Positions 17,337-24,907 of a stretch of DNA of 64,000 nt are shown here, in pieces. The translations under genes were made by a program, and so were the position numbers. The DNA comes from Sphingobacterium populi (GTDB lineage Bacteria > Bacteroidota > Bacteroidia > Sphingobacteriales > Sphingobacteriaceae). The stretch covers positions 124,001-188,000 of the forward strand of contig NZ_LQXS01000001.1 in assembly GCF_001586775.1 (NCBI RefSeq). The letters run 5' to 3'. The notes under the pieces are model-generated. The model saw only the letters and a list, made by a program, of their open reading frames with translations, did no database searches and had not been told where the DNA came from. How positions within the stretch are numbered: position 1 is the stretch's first letter; each line of letters begins with the position of its first letter.

Positions 17337-19391
17337 TTATTGTACATCGTAATTGACTCGCAGTATTCTAATAGCATTCATAATTGCGATCAAAGAGATA
17401 CCGATATCTACAAATATGGCTTCCCACATATTTGCCAGTCCACATACGGCCAACATCAGAACTATCATTTTCACGAAGAGCGCTATAGTGATATTCTGCC
17501 AAATAATTTGTTTTGTCTGTTGGCCAATACGAATAGCCGCGATAATTTTGAGCGGATTATCACCCTGAATAATTACATCAGATCTTTCGGTCGCATTATC
17601 GCTTTCTAATCCGCCCATAGCTATATGCACATCGCTACTAGCTGCTACTTCTGCATCATTATCACCATTGCTAACGAAGGCTACCAACTCCTTCTTTGCT
17701 TTGAGCTGATTTACTTTTTTGATTTTTTCCTGTTGCAGCAGATTACCGCAAGCATATGGTATTTTTAATTGCTTGGCAATATGCTGGATCACACACTCAC
17801 GATCACTGCTTAGCATAGTACATCTTACATTCAATTGTTCTAGCTGATGTATGCTGTGTGCTGCAGTCTCTTTCAAGCTATCTGCGATAGTGATGTATCC
17901 TACAAATCTACCGCCGTATGCAACTGCTATTAGCGTGAGCAGCTTGGAAGATACCTCAATTTGATGTGCTACCTCAAATTTTTTTAATAATTTAAAATTA
18001 CCTACGAGTAATTCTTTAGAATCTACAATTGCCCGCAACCCGTATCCCGGTATCTCTTGAACATTTTCTAATGTAATTGTCGGATCTACTGTTCCCACGT
18101 ATTCATGGATGGCTTTGGCTACAGGGTGTTTACTAATACTTTCAATAGCATTTACTAATTGTAGCATGTGCATTCTGTCGAATTCCGTATTAAAGTTTAC
18201 TTTTCGCACTTTAAATATACCTTCTGTCAGGATACCTGTCTTATCTAGTGCGATGTGTTTTACATTCGCTACTAAATCTAAAAAGTGGCTTCCTCTAAAG
18301 TATATACCAATACGACTGGCGGCTACAATACTGCTGTAATAGCCCAAAGGGATAAAGATTATAAAAACGTAAGGACAGGAGATCACTAAAAAAACCAATG
18401 CACGATATAGCCACGTTTCAAACTCGTAGTTTCCAGCCATTAAGTAGGGCACTATTATGATCGTCATTGCTAGTGACACTGTAATTAATGTGTATACTTT
18501 TGCCCATTTGCGGATAAAGGTTTCGGTTGGAGTTTTTTGTAAATTGTTGTCTTGCGCTAACTTTACGATTTTGTCGCGCTTATTATTTTTGTAGGCTCTT
18601 GTTACTCGTACTAGTGCCATCTTATCGGTATTTATCATTCCTGCCAATACACGATCGCCTTTGGTTTTGATATCCGATTTACTTTTTCCTGTAAGCGCTG
18701 CGGTGTTGAAGGCAGCTTGATCGGATAGTAGCTGTCCGTCCAACTCCAGTTTTTCTCCTTGTTTCAATTGGATGATATCATCAATCTGAACCAAATTTAC
18801 TTGTGTATTTTTCAGTTTGTCGTGTTCTACTATTGTCACCTGCGTTGGTTGCTGATCCGAGATCGCTTTTATATTACTTTTGGCTCTAGAGGTTGCTGAT
18901 GAATGAAATATGGTGCCTATTGTGTACAAAACCATCACAGCCACTCCTTCCGCGTAGTTGCCTAGGTAGAATACTCCCATAGTTGCAATAGTTACTAAAA
19001 AAGATTCGGAGCATATTTTAGCTTTCGACACGGCTCGTATCGCATTTTTTAAAACAGGCACACCAACTATAAGATATGCCCCGGCGTACCAAATAATTCG
19101 GTTGATTTCGCCGAACCAAGCTGTTTTAATCCAATTGTTGTCAAAGGCAATGGCTAATAGCAGCAGAATTATCGCAAAGGTCGGTTCCAGAAATAAGGTC
19201 CAGGAGCTATCTCCAGTATGATGATGATTTCTAGTATCATTAGGATATGTATATTGATTTTTTTTTGACCAGTTTGCTGCTAACGATTCCGTGGATAATA
19301 GTGCATTTGTTTGGGTATTAGTAACTAACTCGTCATTATGGCCGCAGCAGATTGCTTCGCCTTTATCATTATATGTATGTCGATGTTTCAT
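17337..19391 (-). CDS. P1B-type (Zn/Cd-like) heavy-metal ATPase with degenerate catalytic motifs
   Basis: A protein of 684 residues from the ATG at 19391 (an ATG 18 bases upstream is possible). The fold matches ZntA/CadA: a CCGH N-terminal tail without a CxxC metal-binding domain, membrane segments, actuator, P and N domains, and the ALFVKMIVLMLAVCGLANMW end. The phosphorylated Asp survives in DKTGILTEG (canonical DKTGTLT), and the N-domain HP pair survives in SKHPVAKA. However the actuator TGES reads TGKS, the membrane CPC reads CPY, the hinge GDGIND reads NGDND with its first Asp lost, and the SGD motif reads SSD. Transport activity is therefore doubtful. It may be a decaying paralogue or a non-transporting derivative. 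It lies divergent from cutC. Confidence 0.85.
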   Translation of the reverse strand: MKHRHTYNDKGEAICCGHNDELVTNTQTNALLSTESLAANWSKKNQYTYPNDTRNHHHTGDSSWTLFLEPTFAIILLLLAIAFDNNWIKTAWFGEINRIIWYAGAYLIVGVPVLKNAIRAVSKAKICSESFLVTIATMGVFYLGNYAEGVAVMVLYTIGTIFHSSATSRAKSNIKAISDQQPTQVTIVEHDKLKNTQVNLVQIDDIIQLKQGEKLELDGQLLSDQAAFNTAALTGKSKSDIKTKGDRVLAGMINTDKMALVRVTRAYKNNKRDKIVKLAQDNNLQKTPTETFIRKWAKVYTLITVSLAMTIIIVPYLMAGNYEFETWLYRALVFLVISCPYVFIIFIPLGYYSSIVAASRIGIYFRGSHFLDLVANVKHIALDKTGILTEGIFKVRKVNFNTEFDRMHMLQLVNAIESISKHPVAKAIHEYVGTVDPTITLENVQEIPGYGLRAIVDSKELLVGNFKLLKKFEVAHQIEVSSKLLTLIAVAYGGRFVGYITIADSLKETAAHSIHQLEQLNVRCTMLSSDRECVIQHIAKQLKIPYACGNLLQQEKIKKVNQLKAKKELVAFVSNGDNDAEVAASSDVHIAMGGLESDNATERSDVIIQGDNPLKIIAAIRIGQQTKQIIWQNITIALFVKMIVLMLAVCGLANMWEAIFVDIGISLIAIMNAIRILRVNYDVQ

Positions 19392-19687
19392 TATCCTTGC
19401 GATTAGCATATTACCTGCTGATTCTATCTTAATGTTGGATATGTAGACCTTTCATTTTATTTTTTAGCTGAAAGATCACATGATTTACGAAGTATCTAAA
19501 CATCGGAGTGGCGTAATTACGATTAAGCTCATTTAGAAACCAATATAGAGATAAAGCTGCTTTATCGAGAGCCGCTGTACGGATGTGTATGCCTGATTTT
19601 TTCTTTTTGTAGATAAAAAACGATCTCAAGTAGATCAGTATGTGCTAAAGACTCTTTGTGCACCTTTCTGTATATTTGTCACAGATT

Positions 19688-20446
19688 ATGGGGACGCAAA
19701 ATAAAATAGGAAATTATATATTAGAAATCTGCAGTAGTTCACCAACTTCTGCCATAGCAGCACAACGAGGAGGAGCGAGCAGAGTAGAGCTTTGCCAAAG
19801 CTTGGAAAGTGGTGGTATTACACCATCGCCTACGCAAATCCGACTGACGCGAGCGCAATTATCGATCGGGATATTTGTATTAATCCGGCCACGATCGGGC
19901 AATTTTGTGTATTCAGATGTGGAAGTTCAGGAAATGATAGGAGATATTGAATTCTGTAAAGAGGTTGGTTGTGATGGTGTTGTGGTAGGAATTTTAGATC
20001 GCGACGGCAAGGTAGATATGCCACGTATGACGAAGCTTGTGCAAGTAGCTCGCCCCATGCAGGTCGTTTTTCACCGCGCGTTTGATTTGTGTGCTGAGCC
20101 GAGGAAAGCACTAGAATCAATTATTGAGTTGGGCTGCGATCGTATTTTGACTTCTGGTCAGCAAGAAACAGCTTTGGAGGGCAAAGCTCTACTTCGAGAA
20201 TTGATCTCGCAAGCCGCAGGTAGAATTGAAATCATGCCTGGTGCAGGGGTAGATGAACATAATATTGTAGAAATCCTGAAATATACCAACGCTTACAGCA
20301 TACACAGTTCTGCCAAAATAGTAGAAAAATCCAGTGTGCAACATCTAAATACTTCTATTCAAAGCATGAATGAGAATATGATTTTTACCTCACAAGAGCG
20401 TACGGCAAAGTTGGTTCAGCAGTTACAATTACTGACCAAGAGATAA
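19688..20446 (+). CDS. cutC: Copper homeostasis protein CutC
   Basis: A 252-residue TIM-barrel protein from the ATG at 19688 (a GTG 30 bases earlier is in frame, but a TATATTTG box lies between the two). Family segments include LEICSSSPTSAIAAQRGGASRVELCQSLESGGITPSP, the FVLIRPRSGNFVYSD motif, CDGVVVGILDRDGKVD and VVFHRAFDLC, then ILTSGQQETALEG. CutC was first linked to copper tolerance in E. coli, though its biochemical role remains unclear. The divergent metal-ATPase gene gives a loose metal-related context. Confidence 0.92.
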   Translation: MGTQNKIGNYILEICSSSPTSAIAAQRGGASRVELCQSLESGGITPSPTQIRLTRAQLSIGIFVLIRPRSGNFVYSDVEVQEMIGDIEFCKEVGCDGVVVGILDRDGKVDMPRMTKLVQVARPMQVVFHRAFDLCAEPRKALESIIELGCDRILTSGQQETALEGKALLRELISQAAGRIEIMPGAGVDEHNIVEILKYTNAYSIHSSAKIVEKSSVQHLNTSIQSMNENMIFTSQERTAKLVQQLQLLTKR

Positions 20447-20474
20447 ACTTTGTTTTTCGTCGATGTTTGCTAGA

Positions 20475-20771
20475 TTAATCATTACGTAAGTAATTGCGAT
20501 CTTCGTCTGATAGATTAGATAGGGGACTTTCTGGAGTGGTTGTGGATGGGTCATACTGGTTGCTCGCTGTATATTCTTTTGGAACTTTTTTTCGTTTGCG
20601 GAATAAAAAACCGCCAGCAATCATGCCTAAAAGGAAGAATATACCTAGAATAAGCAGCTTAGAAGTATAGATCGTGCCAAACAACCAAAAAGGTGCTTCT
20701 TCGCGGTTATTGAATAGCACAATAATGACCGCTGCAAGTATTATGGCCGATATAACGCTTTTAAAATTCAT
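20475..20771 (-). CDS. Small two-TM membrane protein (LapA-like)
   Basis: A 98-residue protein with two hydrophobic segments (about 5-20, VISAIILAAVIIVLFNN, and 35-57, SKLLILGIFFLLGMIAGGFLF). A basic RKRKK stop-transfer cluster and a polar tail rich in Ser, Thr and Asp follow. Two helices, an N at the first loop and the basic stop sequence resemble LapA/DUF1049 proteins. The function is unknown. It is on the same strand as the ribosomal operon downstream, separated by that operon's terminator. Confidence 0.75.
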   Translation of the reverse strand: MNFKSVISAIILAAVIIVLFNNREEAPFWLFGTIYTSKLLILGIFFLLGMIAGGFLFRKRKKVPKEYTASNQYDPSTTTPESPLSNLSDEDRNYLRND

Positions 20772-20805
20772 AAGATTATGAGGTTGTTTGAGATAAATGT
20801 AAAAA

Positions 20806-20835
20806 AAAATGGGATATCTTACGATATCCCATTTT
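20806..20835 (-). terminator. Terminator of the rpsF-rpsR-rplI operon
   Basis: A 13-bp inverted repeat (AAAATGGGATATC with GATATCCCATTTT, loop TTAC) is followed on the minus strand by a run of T. It starts 21 bases after the rplI stop. Confidence 0.85.
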
Positions 20836-20856
20836 CATTATTTTCAGTATGAATGC

Positions 20857-21300
20857 TTATTCAGCTACTACTTCGAAAGGAACTTGTACCTTTACTTCTT
20901 TGTGTAAGTTAAGGTTAGCAACGTATTCACCTAAGTTTTTAGGCTCTTCCTCGAAAGTGATGCGGCGACGATCCACCTCATAACCTTGTGCTTTTAATGC
21001 TTCAGCAATTTGCAAGCTATTAACTTTACCGAAGATTTTGCCGCTTTCGCCAGCTTTAGCTCCGATAGTCAATTTCACAGCTTCTAATTTAGAAGCTAAT
21101 GCAGTTGCATCTTTCTGAATTTTCTCTTGTTTGAACTGAGCTTGTTTGATGTTCTCAGCCAATACTTTCTTTGCTGATGTTGTTGCCAACGCAGCAAATC
21201 CTTGCGGGATTAGGTAGTTACGGCCATAACCTGGCTTTACTACTACGACATCGTCTTTCTCTCCAAGGTGTTTAACATCTTGTCTTAATATAACTTCCAT
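20857..21300 (-). CDS. rplI: 50S ribosomal protein L9
   Basis: A 147-residue protein with the N-terminal globular signature VILRQDVKHLGEKDDVVVVKPGYGRNYLIPQGFA (residues 3-36). The long connecting helix has the Ala/Lys/Glu pattern, and the C-terminal domain includes GAKAGESGKIFGKVNSLQIAEAL. Last gene of the S6-S18-L9 operon, 14 bases after rpsR. Confidence 0.98.
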   Translation of the reverse strand: MEVILRQDVKHLGEKDDVVVVKPGYGRNYLIPQGFAALATTSAKKVLAENIKQAQFKQEKIQKDATALASKLEAVKLTIGAKAGESGKIFGKVNSLQIAEALKAQGYEVDRRRITFEEEPKNLGEYVANLNLHKEVKVQVPFEVVAE

Positions 21301-21314
21301 TATCGTATCCCTCT

Positions 21315-21578
21315 CTATTTAAGTGAATCAGTTACGTAAGGCAATAGTCCGATAATACGCGCACGTTTAACGGCTTGAGCTACTTTACGTTGAAATTTCA
21401 ATGATGTTCCAGTAAGACGGCGAGGTAAGATTTTACCTTGATCGTTTACAAACTTCAATAGGAAGTTGCCATCTTTGTAGTCGATATACTTGATACCGTT
21501 CTTTTTGAAACGACAGTATTTTTTACGGTTGTCCTCTACTTTAGGGGCAGTTACGTATTGGATATTTTCGTTTGCCAT
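21315..21578 (-). CDS. rpsR: 30S ribosomal protein S18
   Basis: An 87-residue protein with the typical [17 protein letters not shown] and [42 protein letters not shown] segments. S18 binds 16S rRNA as a pair with S6. Its start codon overlaps the last base of the rpsF stop, indicating tight translational coupling with rpsF. Confidence 0.98.
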   Translation of the reverse strand: MANENIQYVTAPKVEDNRKKYCRFKKNGIKYIDYKDGNFLLKFVNDQGKILPRRLTGTSLKFQRKVAQAVKRARIIGLLPYVTDSLK

Positions 21579-21946
21579 TAGTTTGCTACCTCCTCAGTTT
21601 TGGTTTCCGTTTTCTTGTTGAATGCTCCGCTACGTTTCTTCTCGTTGTAAGCAAGTGCATGCTTATCCAATGAGATAGTAAGGAAACGCATCACGCGCTC
21701 ATCACGTTTGTACTCAAGTTCTAGTTTTTGAATTAATTCACTCGGAGCCTTGAATTCAGTTAAGTGATAAAATCCAGTTGTTTTTTTCTGGATTGGATAC
21801 GCTAATTTTCTCAAACCCCAATTGTCTTCAGCGACAATTTCGGCTCCGCCCTCAGTAAGAATGTTTTTGAATTTAGCGATGACTTCTTTCGCTACATCTT
21901 CTGAAAGCAACGGGGTAAGAATAATGACAGATTCGTACTGTTGCAT
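21578..21946 (-). CDS. rpsF: 30S ribosomal protein S6
   Basis: A 122-residue protein with the conserved [23 protein letters not shown] start, the [21 protein letters not shown] core and the [21 protein letters not shown] end. First gene of the rpsF-rpsR-rplI operon. A -7 box and a small hairpin lie just upstream (21977-22003). Confidence 0.98.
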   Translation of the reverse strand: MQQYESVIILTPLLSEDVAKEVIAKFKNILTEGGAEIVAEDNWGLRKLAYPIQKKTTGFYHLTEFKAPSELIQKLELEYKRDERVMRFLTISLDKHALAYNEKKRSGAFNKKTETKTEEVAN

Positions 21947-21976
21947 TTGTTTAATATATTATGTTAATTAAATCCT

Positions 21977-21992
21977 TTCCGTATACACGGAA
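21977..21992 (-). promoter_or_regulatory. Leader hairpin of the rpsF operon
   Basis: TTCCGT-GTAT-ACGGAA forms a perfect 6-bp stem at the predicted 5' end of the rpsF transcript. rpsF-rpsR leaders in many bacteria hold an RNA that binds the S6:S18 complex through a CCG-containing stem. This hairpin contains CCG but is too short to assign with certainty. Confidence 0.4.
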
Positions 21993-21995
21993 GTG

Positions 21996-22003
21996 CAAAG
22001 GTA
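21996..22003 (-). promoter_or_regulatory. -7 box of the rpsF operon
   Basis: TACCTTTG on the minus strand fits TAnnTTTG exactly and lies 50 bases upstream of rpsF in an AT-rich gap. No clear -33 box was found. Confidence 0.6.
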
Positions 22004-22107
22004 GAAAATATATTTGATAGTATATACCATATTTTAACTAAAAATATGCCCGCTTACTCGCGATAGCGTTAGGCAACGCGTATAAGTTTAAGATGCCAAA
22101 TATACAG

Positions 22108-22115
22108 TATATTTG
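22108..22115 (+). promoter_or_regulatory. -7 box of the GreA-like gene
   Basis: TATATTTG, preceded 17 bases upstream by TTTA, is 22 bases before the ATG at 22138. Its place inside the longer open frame argues that translation starts at 22138 and not at 22093. Confidence 0.55.
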
Positions 22116-22137
22116 TCTCCTTACTATACGCGAATAT

Positions 22138-22599
22138 ATGACTCTTACTTTCCAAAAAGCGCTTTTAGCACGATGTACTATTATCATCGAAGATAAAATC
22201 CGACAGATCCAAACTTCACTTAATCTGTCGCAAGATGCGTTGGTAAGCGATACAAAAAGTAGCGCTGGAGATAAGTACGAGACATCTCGTGAGATGATAC
22301 AACAAGATCTTGATCGCCTACAGCGGCAGCTTAGTGAGGCGCAGAAAGATTACCAAATCTTACAATCCATCTCCTCGCTACCGCCGCAGCATGAAAAAAG
22401 AGTGCGCTTGGGCAGTTTGGTGAAGACTGATCTCGGTTTTTATTTACTTTCTGTTGGAATAGGGAAAGTGGTTTGTGAGGATCAAACCGTTTTTGTCGTA
22501 TCGCTACAGTCGCCTATAGGCAAGTTGTTACTTGGTAAGGCGATAGACGAAGAATTTAGCTTTCAGCAACGATCACAAATTGTACTCGATATTTTATAG
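22138..22599 (+). CDS. GreA/GreB-like elongation-factor family protein
   Basis: A 153-residue protein from the ATG chosen because of the promoter box inside the longer frame. The N-terminal half is a helical coiled coil including DTKSSAGDKYETSREMIQQDLDRLQRQLSEAQKDYQIL. The C-terminal half (about 90-153: RVRLGSLVKTDLGFYLLSVGIGKV through SPIGKLLLGKAIDEEFSF) has the FKBP-like fold seen in GreA. GreA proteins rescue backtracked RNA polymerase; some members of this Bacteroidetes family have been mislabelled 3-oxoacyl-ACP synthase. The coiled-coil tip keeps acidic residues (GDKYE), consistent with binding in the secondary channel. Real activity is untested. Confidence 0.75.
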   Translation: MTLTFQKALLARCTIIIEDKIRQIQTSLNLSQDALVSDTKSSAGDKYETSREMIQQDLDRLQRQLSEAQKDYQILQSISSLPPQHEKRVRLGSLVKTDLGFYLLSVGIGKVVCEDQTVFVVSLQSPIGKLLLGKAIDEEFSFQQRSQIVLDIL

Positions 22600-22607
22600 A
22601 CAATTCG

Positions 22608-23036
22608 CTATTCCGAACGATCCGATAAGGCGATGAGTATAGCACCTGCCACCATTACTGTAGCGCCAACGATCAGTTGCCAAGTAAGTTTTTCTTTGAG
22701 AAAAATTACCGAAAGTACGATGGCAATCACCAGCGAAGTGCGTTCTACTGTCACGACGTATGATGCTGGTCCGATCGATAATGCTTTGTATGAAAATAAG
22801 GTGGATAAGGTGGTAAAAACACCTGCCGCGAGTAGAAATATCCAAGCTGGCTTGTCGATATCCTTTAACATATCCAAATTGCCTTGGTAAAATACGACCG
22901 ACCAAGTGATGCTTACAATTAGAATAGATTGAATCGCAAAAGCCAAACTTGAATCTACATTTTTCAAGCCTGCCTTTGTTAACACGATGACTAAAGCTGC
23001 TGATACAGCGGCTAGCATTGCCCATAAAAACCACAT
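22608..23036 (-). CDS. Half-size EamA (DMT superfamily) transporter
   Basis: A 142-residue membrane protein with about five hydrophobic segments and a single EamA repeat (AAVSAALVIVLTKAGLKNVDSSLAFAIQSILI to SLVIAIVLSVIFLKEKLTWQLIVGATVMVAGAILIAL). Classical DMT exporters have two repeats, so this one should work as a dimer, like other short members. The substrate is unknown. It converges with the GreA-like gene (8-base gap). Confidence 0.85.
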   Translation of the reverse strand: MWFLWAMLAAVSAALVIVLTKAGLKNVDSSLAFAIQSILIVSITWSVVFYQGNLDMLKDIDKPAWIFLLAAGVFTTLSTLFSYKALSIGPASYVVTVERTSLVIAIVLSVIFLKEKLTWQLIVGATVMVAGAILIALSDRSE

Positions 23037-23162
23037 AATGCGCTGTTTGTACAGGTGTAACAGATTTAAATCAATAATGTTAGGAGCAAATTTATTGTTG
23101 TTTTACTGCGCAATATTTCTGATCATCCCTTTGAATAGGTAATAATGAAAAGGAAGCATAGC

Positions 23163-24521
23163 TTACCAATAGAGTCGTCCGGCAATTCCATGAGGACGAA
23201 AAGTAGCGGTCTGTACTAATTCGCCTTTGTCATTAATCCGAAATTCTAACCATGCTTCGCCAGGAATTCGCATTTCCGCATATAGTAATAGTCGTTTTTC
23301 CTGTTTACTAGCATGTAGCACACGCCAAAAATCCAACACTTCACCGGCTGAAGTATCCGATGCATTTCGCCGTCCACGCCTTAGTCCAACTCCACCAAAT
23401 AGCCGATCAAGAAAGCCTCTGAACCGCCATAGCCAATCAGCATAATACCAACCCGTTCGCCCTCCAATGGCAAATATTCTATGCGCTGTTTCGTTGGGAT
23501 CTTGTACTTTTCTGACTTGTCGATCTGTCAATACGCCAAATGTGGGAACTTCCATATAAGTAGACCATTTTTGTAAAGCGCGTCTGCTACCTGCATCTTT
23601 CCATGTCGACGATACCAGATTCTGTTCTATTTTTCCGAATGCAAGCCTTATGGCTTCGCGGTAAGGAATGAGTGATATGCCCAATCGATTTGCCCAGTCG
23701 TTTTTTACTGGTATGACATCAATTCGCATGCTGTCTACTAGATGGCGCGCGAGGCCAAAAGAGGTAGACGTAATTAAATAAAGCCAATAAGAAGATAGCC
23801 GTGGGGTAAGTACCGGTACAATAAATATCTGGCGTTTAAGATTCCGAACATCGGCAAAATTTTGTAACATCTGCTGGTAAGTTAGAAGATCTGGCCCATA
23901 AATGTCTATGTGCTTGCCGTACAATTCTTCCTTCAGTAAAACACCAATTAGGAAATCAATCACATTACGGATCGCTATTGGTTGGCACCTGCTTTTGAGC
24001 CATTTTGGTGCAACCATTATAGGAAGTTTTTCTACCAAATCACGTATGATTTCAAAGGACGCGCTACCCGAGCCAATGATAATTCCAGCTCTCAATGCAG
24101 TTACGGGAATAGCGCCATTGCGCAGTACATCTTCTACCAATTTGCGACTGGCCAAATGAGTACTGAGTGTTTGGCTATTGACGATGCCGCCGAGGTAAAT
24201 GATTTGACGTGTCTCAGTCTTTTGAATTGCTTCCACAAAATTTTCCGCAGATATGCGTTCGGTCTTACTAAAATCGGTACCGGCACTGCCCATAGAATGA
24301 ACAAGGTAATAAGCGACATCAATATCTTTAGGAATTTGATCTAGCGTAGTAGCGTCTGTCAGATCTGCCTCTACAATCGATAGTTTTGTATTCGTGTTGG
24401 ATGGGAATGAGATGCGGCTTGCATCTCTTACCAGGCAAATTACTTCATATCCAGCCTGCAGTAAAACAGGCAACATTCGCTTGCCAATATATCCGGTGGC
24501 GCCGGTAAGTAATATTTTCAT
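23163..24521 (-). CDS. SDR-type NAD(P)-binding protein with C-terminal DUF2867
   Basis: A 452-residue protein. The Rossmann start ILLTGATGYIGKRMLPVLL (residues 3-21) holds the GxxGxxG cofactor motif of atypical short-chain dehydrogenases, and residues 60-210 fit an NmrA or nucleotide-sugar-epimerase-like fold (AYYLVHSMGSAG; IIYLGGIVNSQ). The C-terminal third (GRTGWYYADWLWRFRGFLDRLFGGVGLRRGRR to RPHGIAGRLYW) matches DUF2867. This fusion is common, but its reaction is unknown. It may act on a quinone or lipid-linked substrate near the membrane; that is only a guess. Confidence 0.85.
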   Translation of the reverse strand: MKILLTGATGYIGKRMLPVLLQAGYEVICLVRDASRISFPSNTNTKLSIVEADLTDATTLDQIPKDIDVAYYLVHSMGSAGTDFSKTERISAENFVEAIQKTETRQIIYLGGIVNSQTLSTHLASRKLVEDVLRNGAIPVTALRAGIIIGSGSASFEIIRDLVEKLPIMVAPKWLKSRCQPIAIRNVIDFLIGVLLKEELYGKHIDIYGPDLLTYQQMLQNFADVRNLKRQIFIVPVLTPRLSSYWLYLITSTSFGLARHLVDSMRIDVIPVKNDWANRLGISLIPYREAIRLAFGKIEQNLVSSTWKDAGSRRALQKWSTYMEVPTFGVLTDRQVRKVQDPNETAHRIFAIGGRTGWYYADWLWRFRGFLDRLFGGVGLRRGRRNASDTSAGEVLDFWRVLHASKQEKRLLLYAEMRIPGEAWLEFRINDKGELVQTATFRPHGIAGRLYW

Positions 24522-24657
24522 ATTGCAGACGAAGCGTGTGGTTTATACAGTAATTAGCATTTTTTTAGCAGATCATTATGGAATGAACCATGAAACCACA
24601 AGATTGTTTGATAAACAATATGAGTAAACAAGCGTTTCTTAATCAAAAGAAACTGCG

Positions 24658-24777
24658 ATGAAAAAGAAGGATCAAAAAGACCCATGTTGGTCGGATTATA
24701 AGCAAGAAGGAACGAAAAAGAAGGACGGGAAAACCGTTCCGAACTGCGTCAAAAAAACCAGCAAAAAATCTTCCTAA
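24658..24777 (+). CDS. 39-aa microprotein with a DPCW ... VPNC pattern
   Basis: A short frame beginning MKKKDQKDPCWSDYKQEG, then TKKKDGKTVPNC and a Lys/Ser-rich tail. The arrangement PCW-x2-Y-x3-G-x-K-x-K-x-G-K-x-VPNC is a compact pattern I recall from small proteins in phages and bacteria; two Cys and a Trp are fixed. The frame is closed by TAA followed by TAG. A 13-codon frame (24620-24661, MSKQAFLNQKKLR) overlaps the start codon as ATGA and could couple translation. The function is unknown. It lies in the otherwise empty gap between the SDR gene and clpB. Confidence 0.6.
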   Translation: MKKKDQKDPCWSDYKQEGTKKKDGKTVPNCVKKTSKKSS

Positions 24778-24865
24778 TAGGTCGGTTACAGATAAGGTTT
24801 TTCGAGATGTACGAATGCACGGCTAGCGCACAGGAAGGATTAGCTATTGGACTAGAAACAAAAAA

Positions 24866-24896
24866 TCCGAGTATCGATTGTCATTCGATACTCGGA
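24866..24896. terminator. Bidirectional terminator between the microprotein and clpB
   Basis: A 12-bp perfect stem (TCCGAGTATCGA with TCGATACTCGGA, 7-base loop) with an A-run on the left and a T-rich right side. It lies just beyond the clpB stop and would end clpB transcripts on the minus strand. Confidence 0.85.
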
Positions 24897-24907
24897 ATCT
24901 AGAATTT

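Noticed and set aside
17256..17609. 117-codon plus-strand frame across the end of the ATPase gene
   Set aside because: It runs mainly antisense to the conserved C-terminal part of the ATPase and has no domain.
19429..19629. 66-codon minus-strand frame just upstream of the metal ATPase gene
   Set aside because: It begins only with TTG, has no recognisable motif and no promoter box. Its position is suggestive, but evidence for a real gene is too weak.
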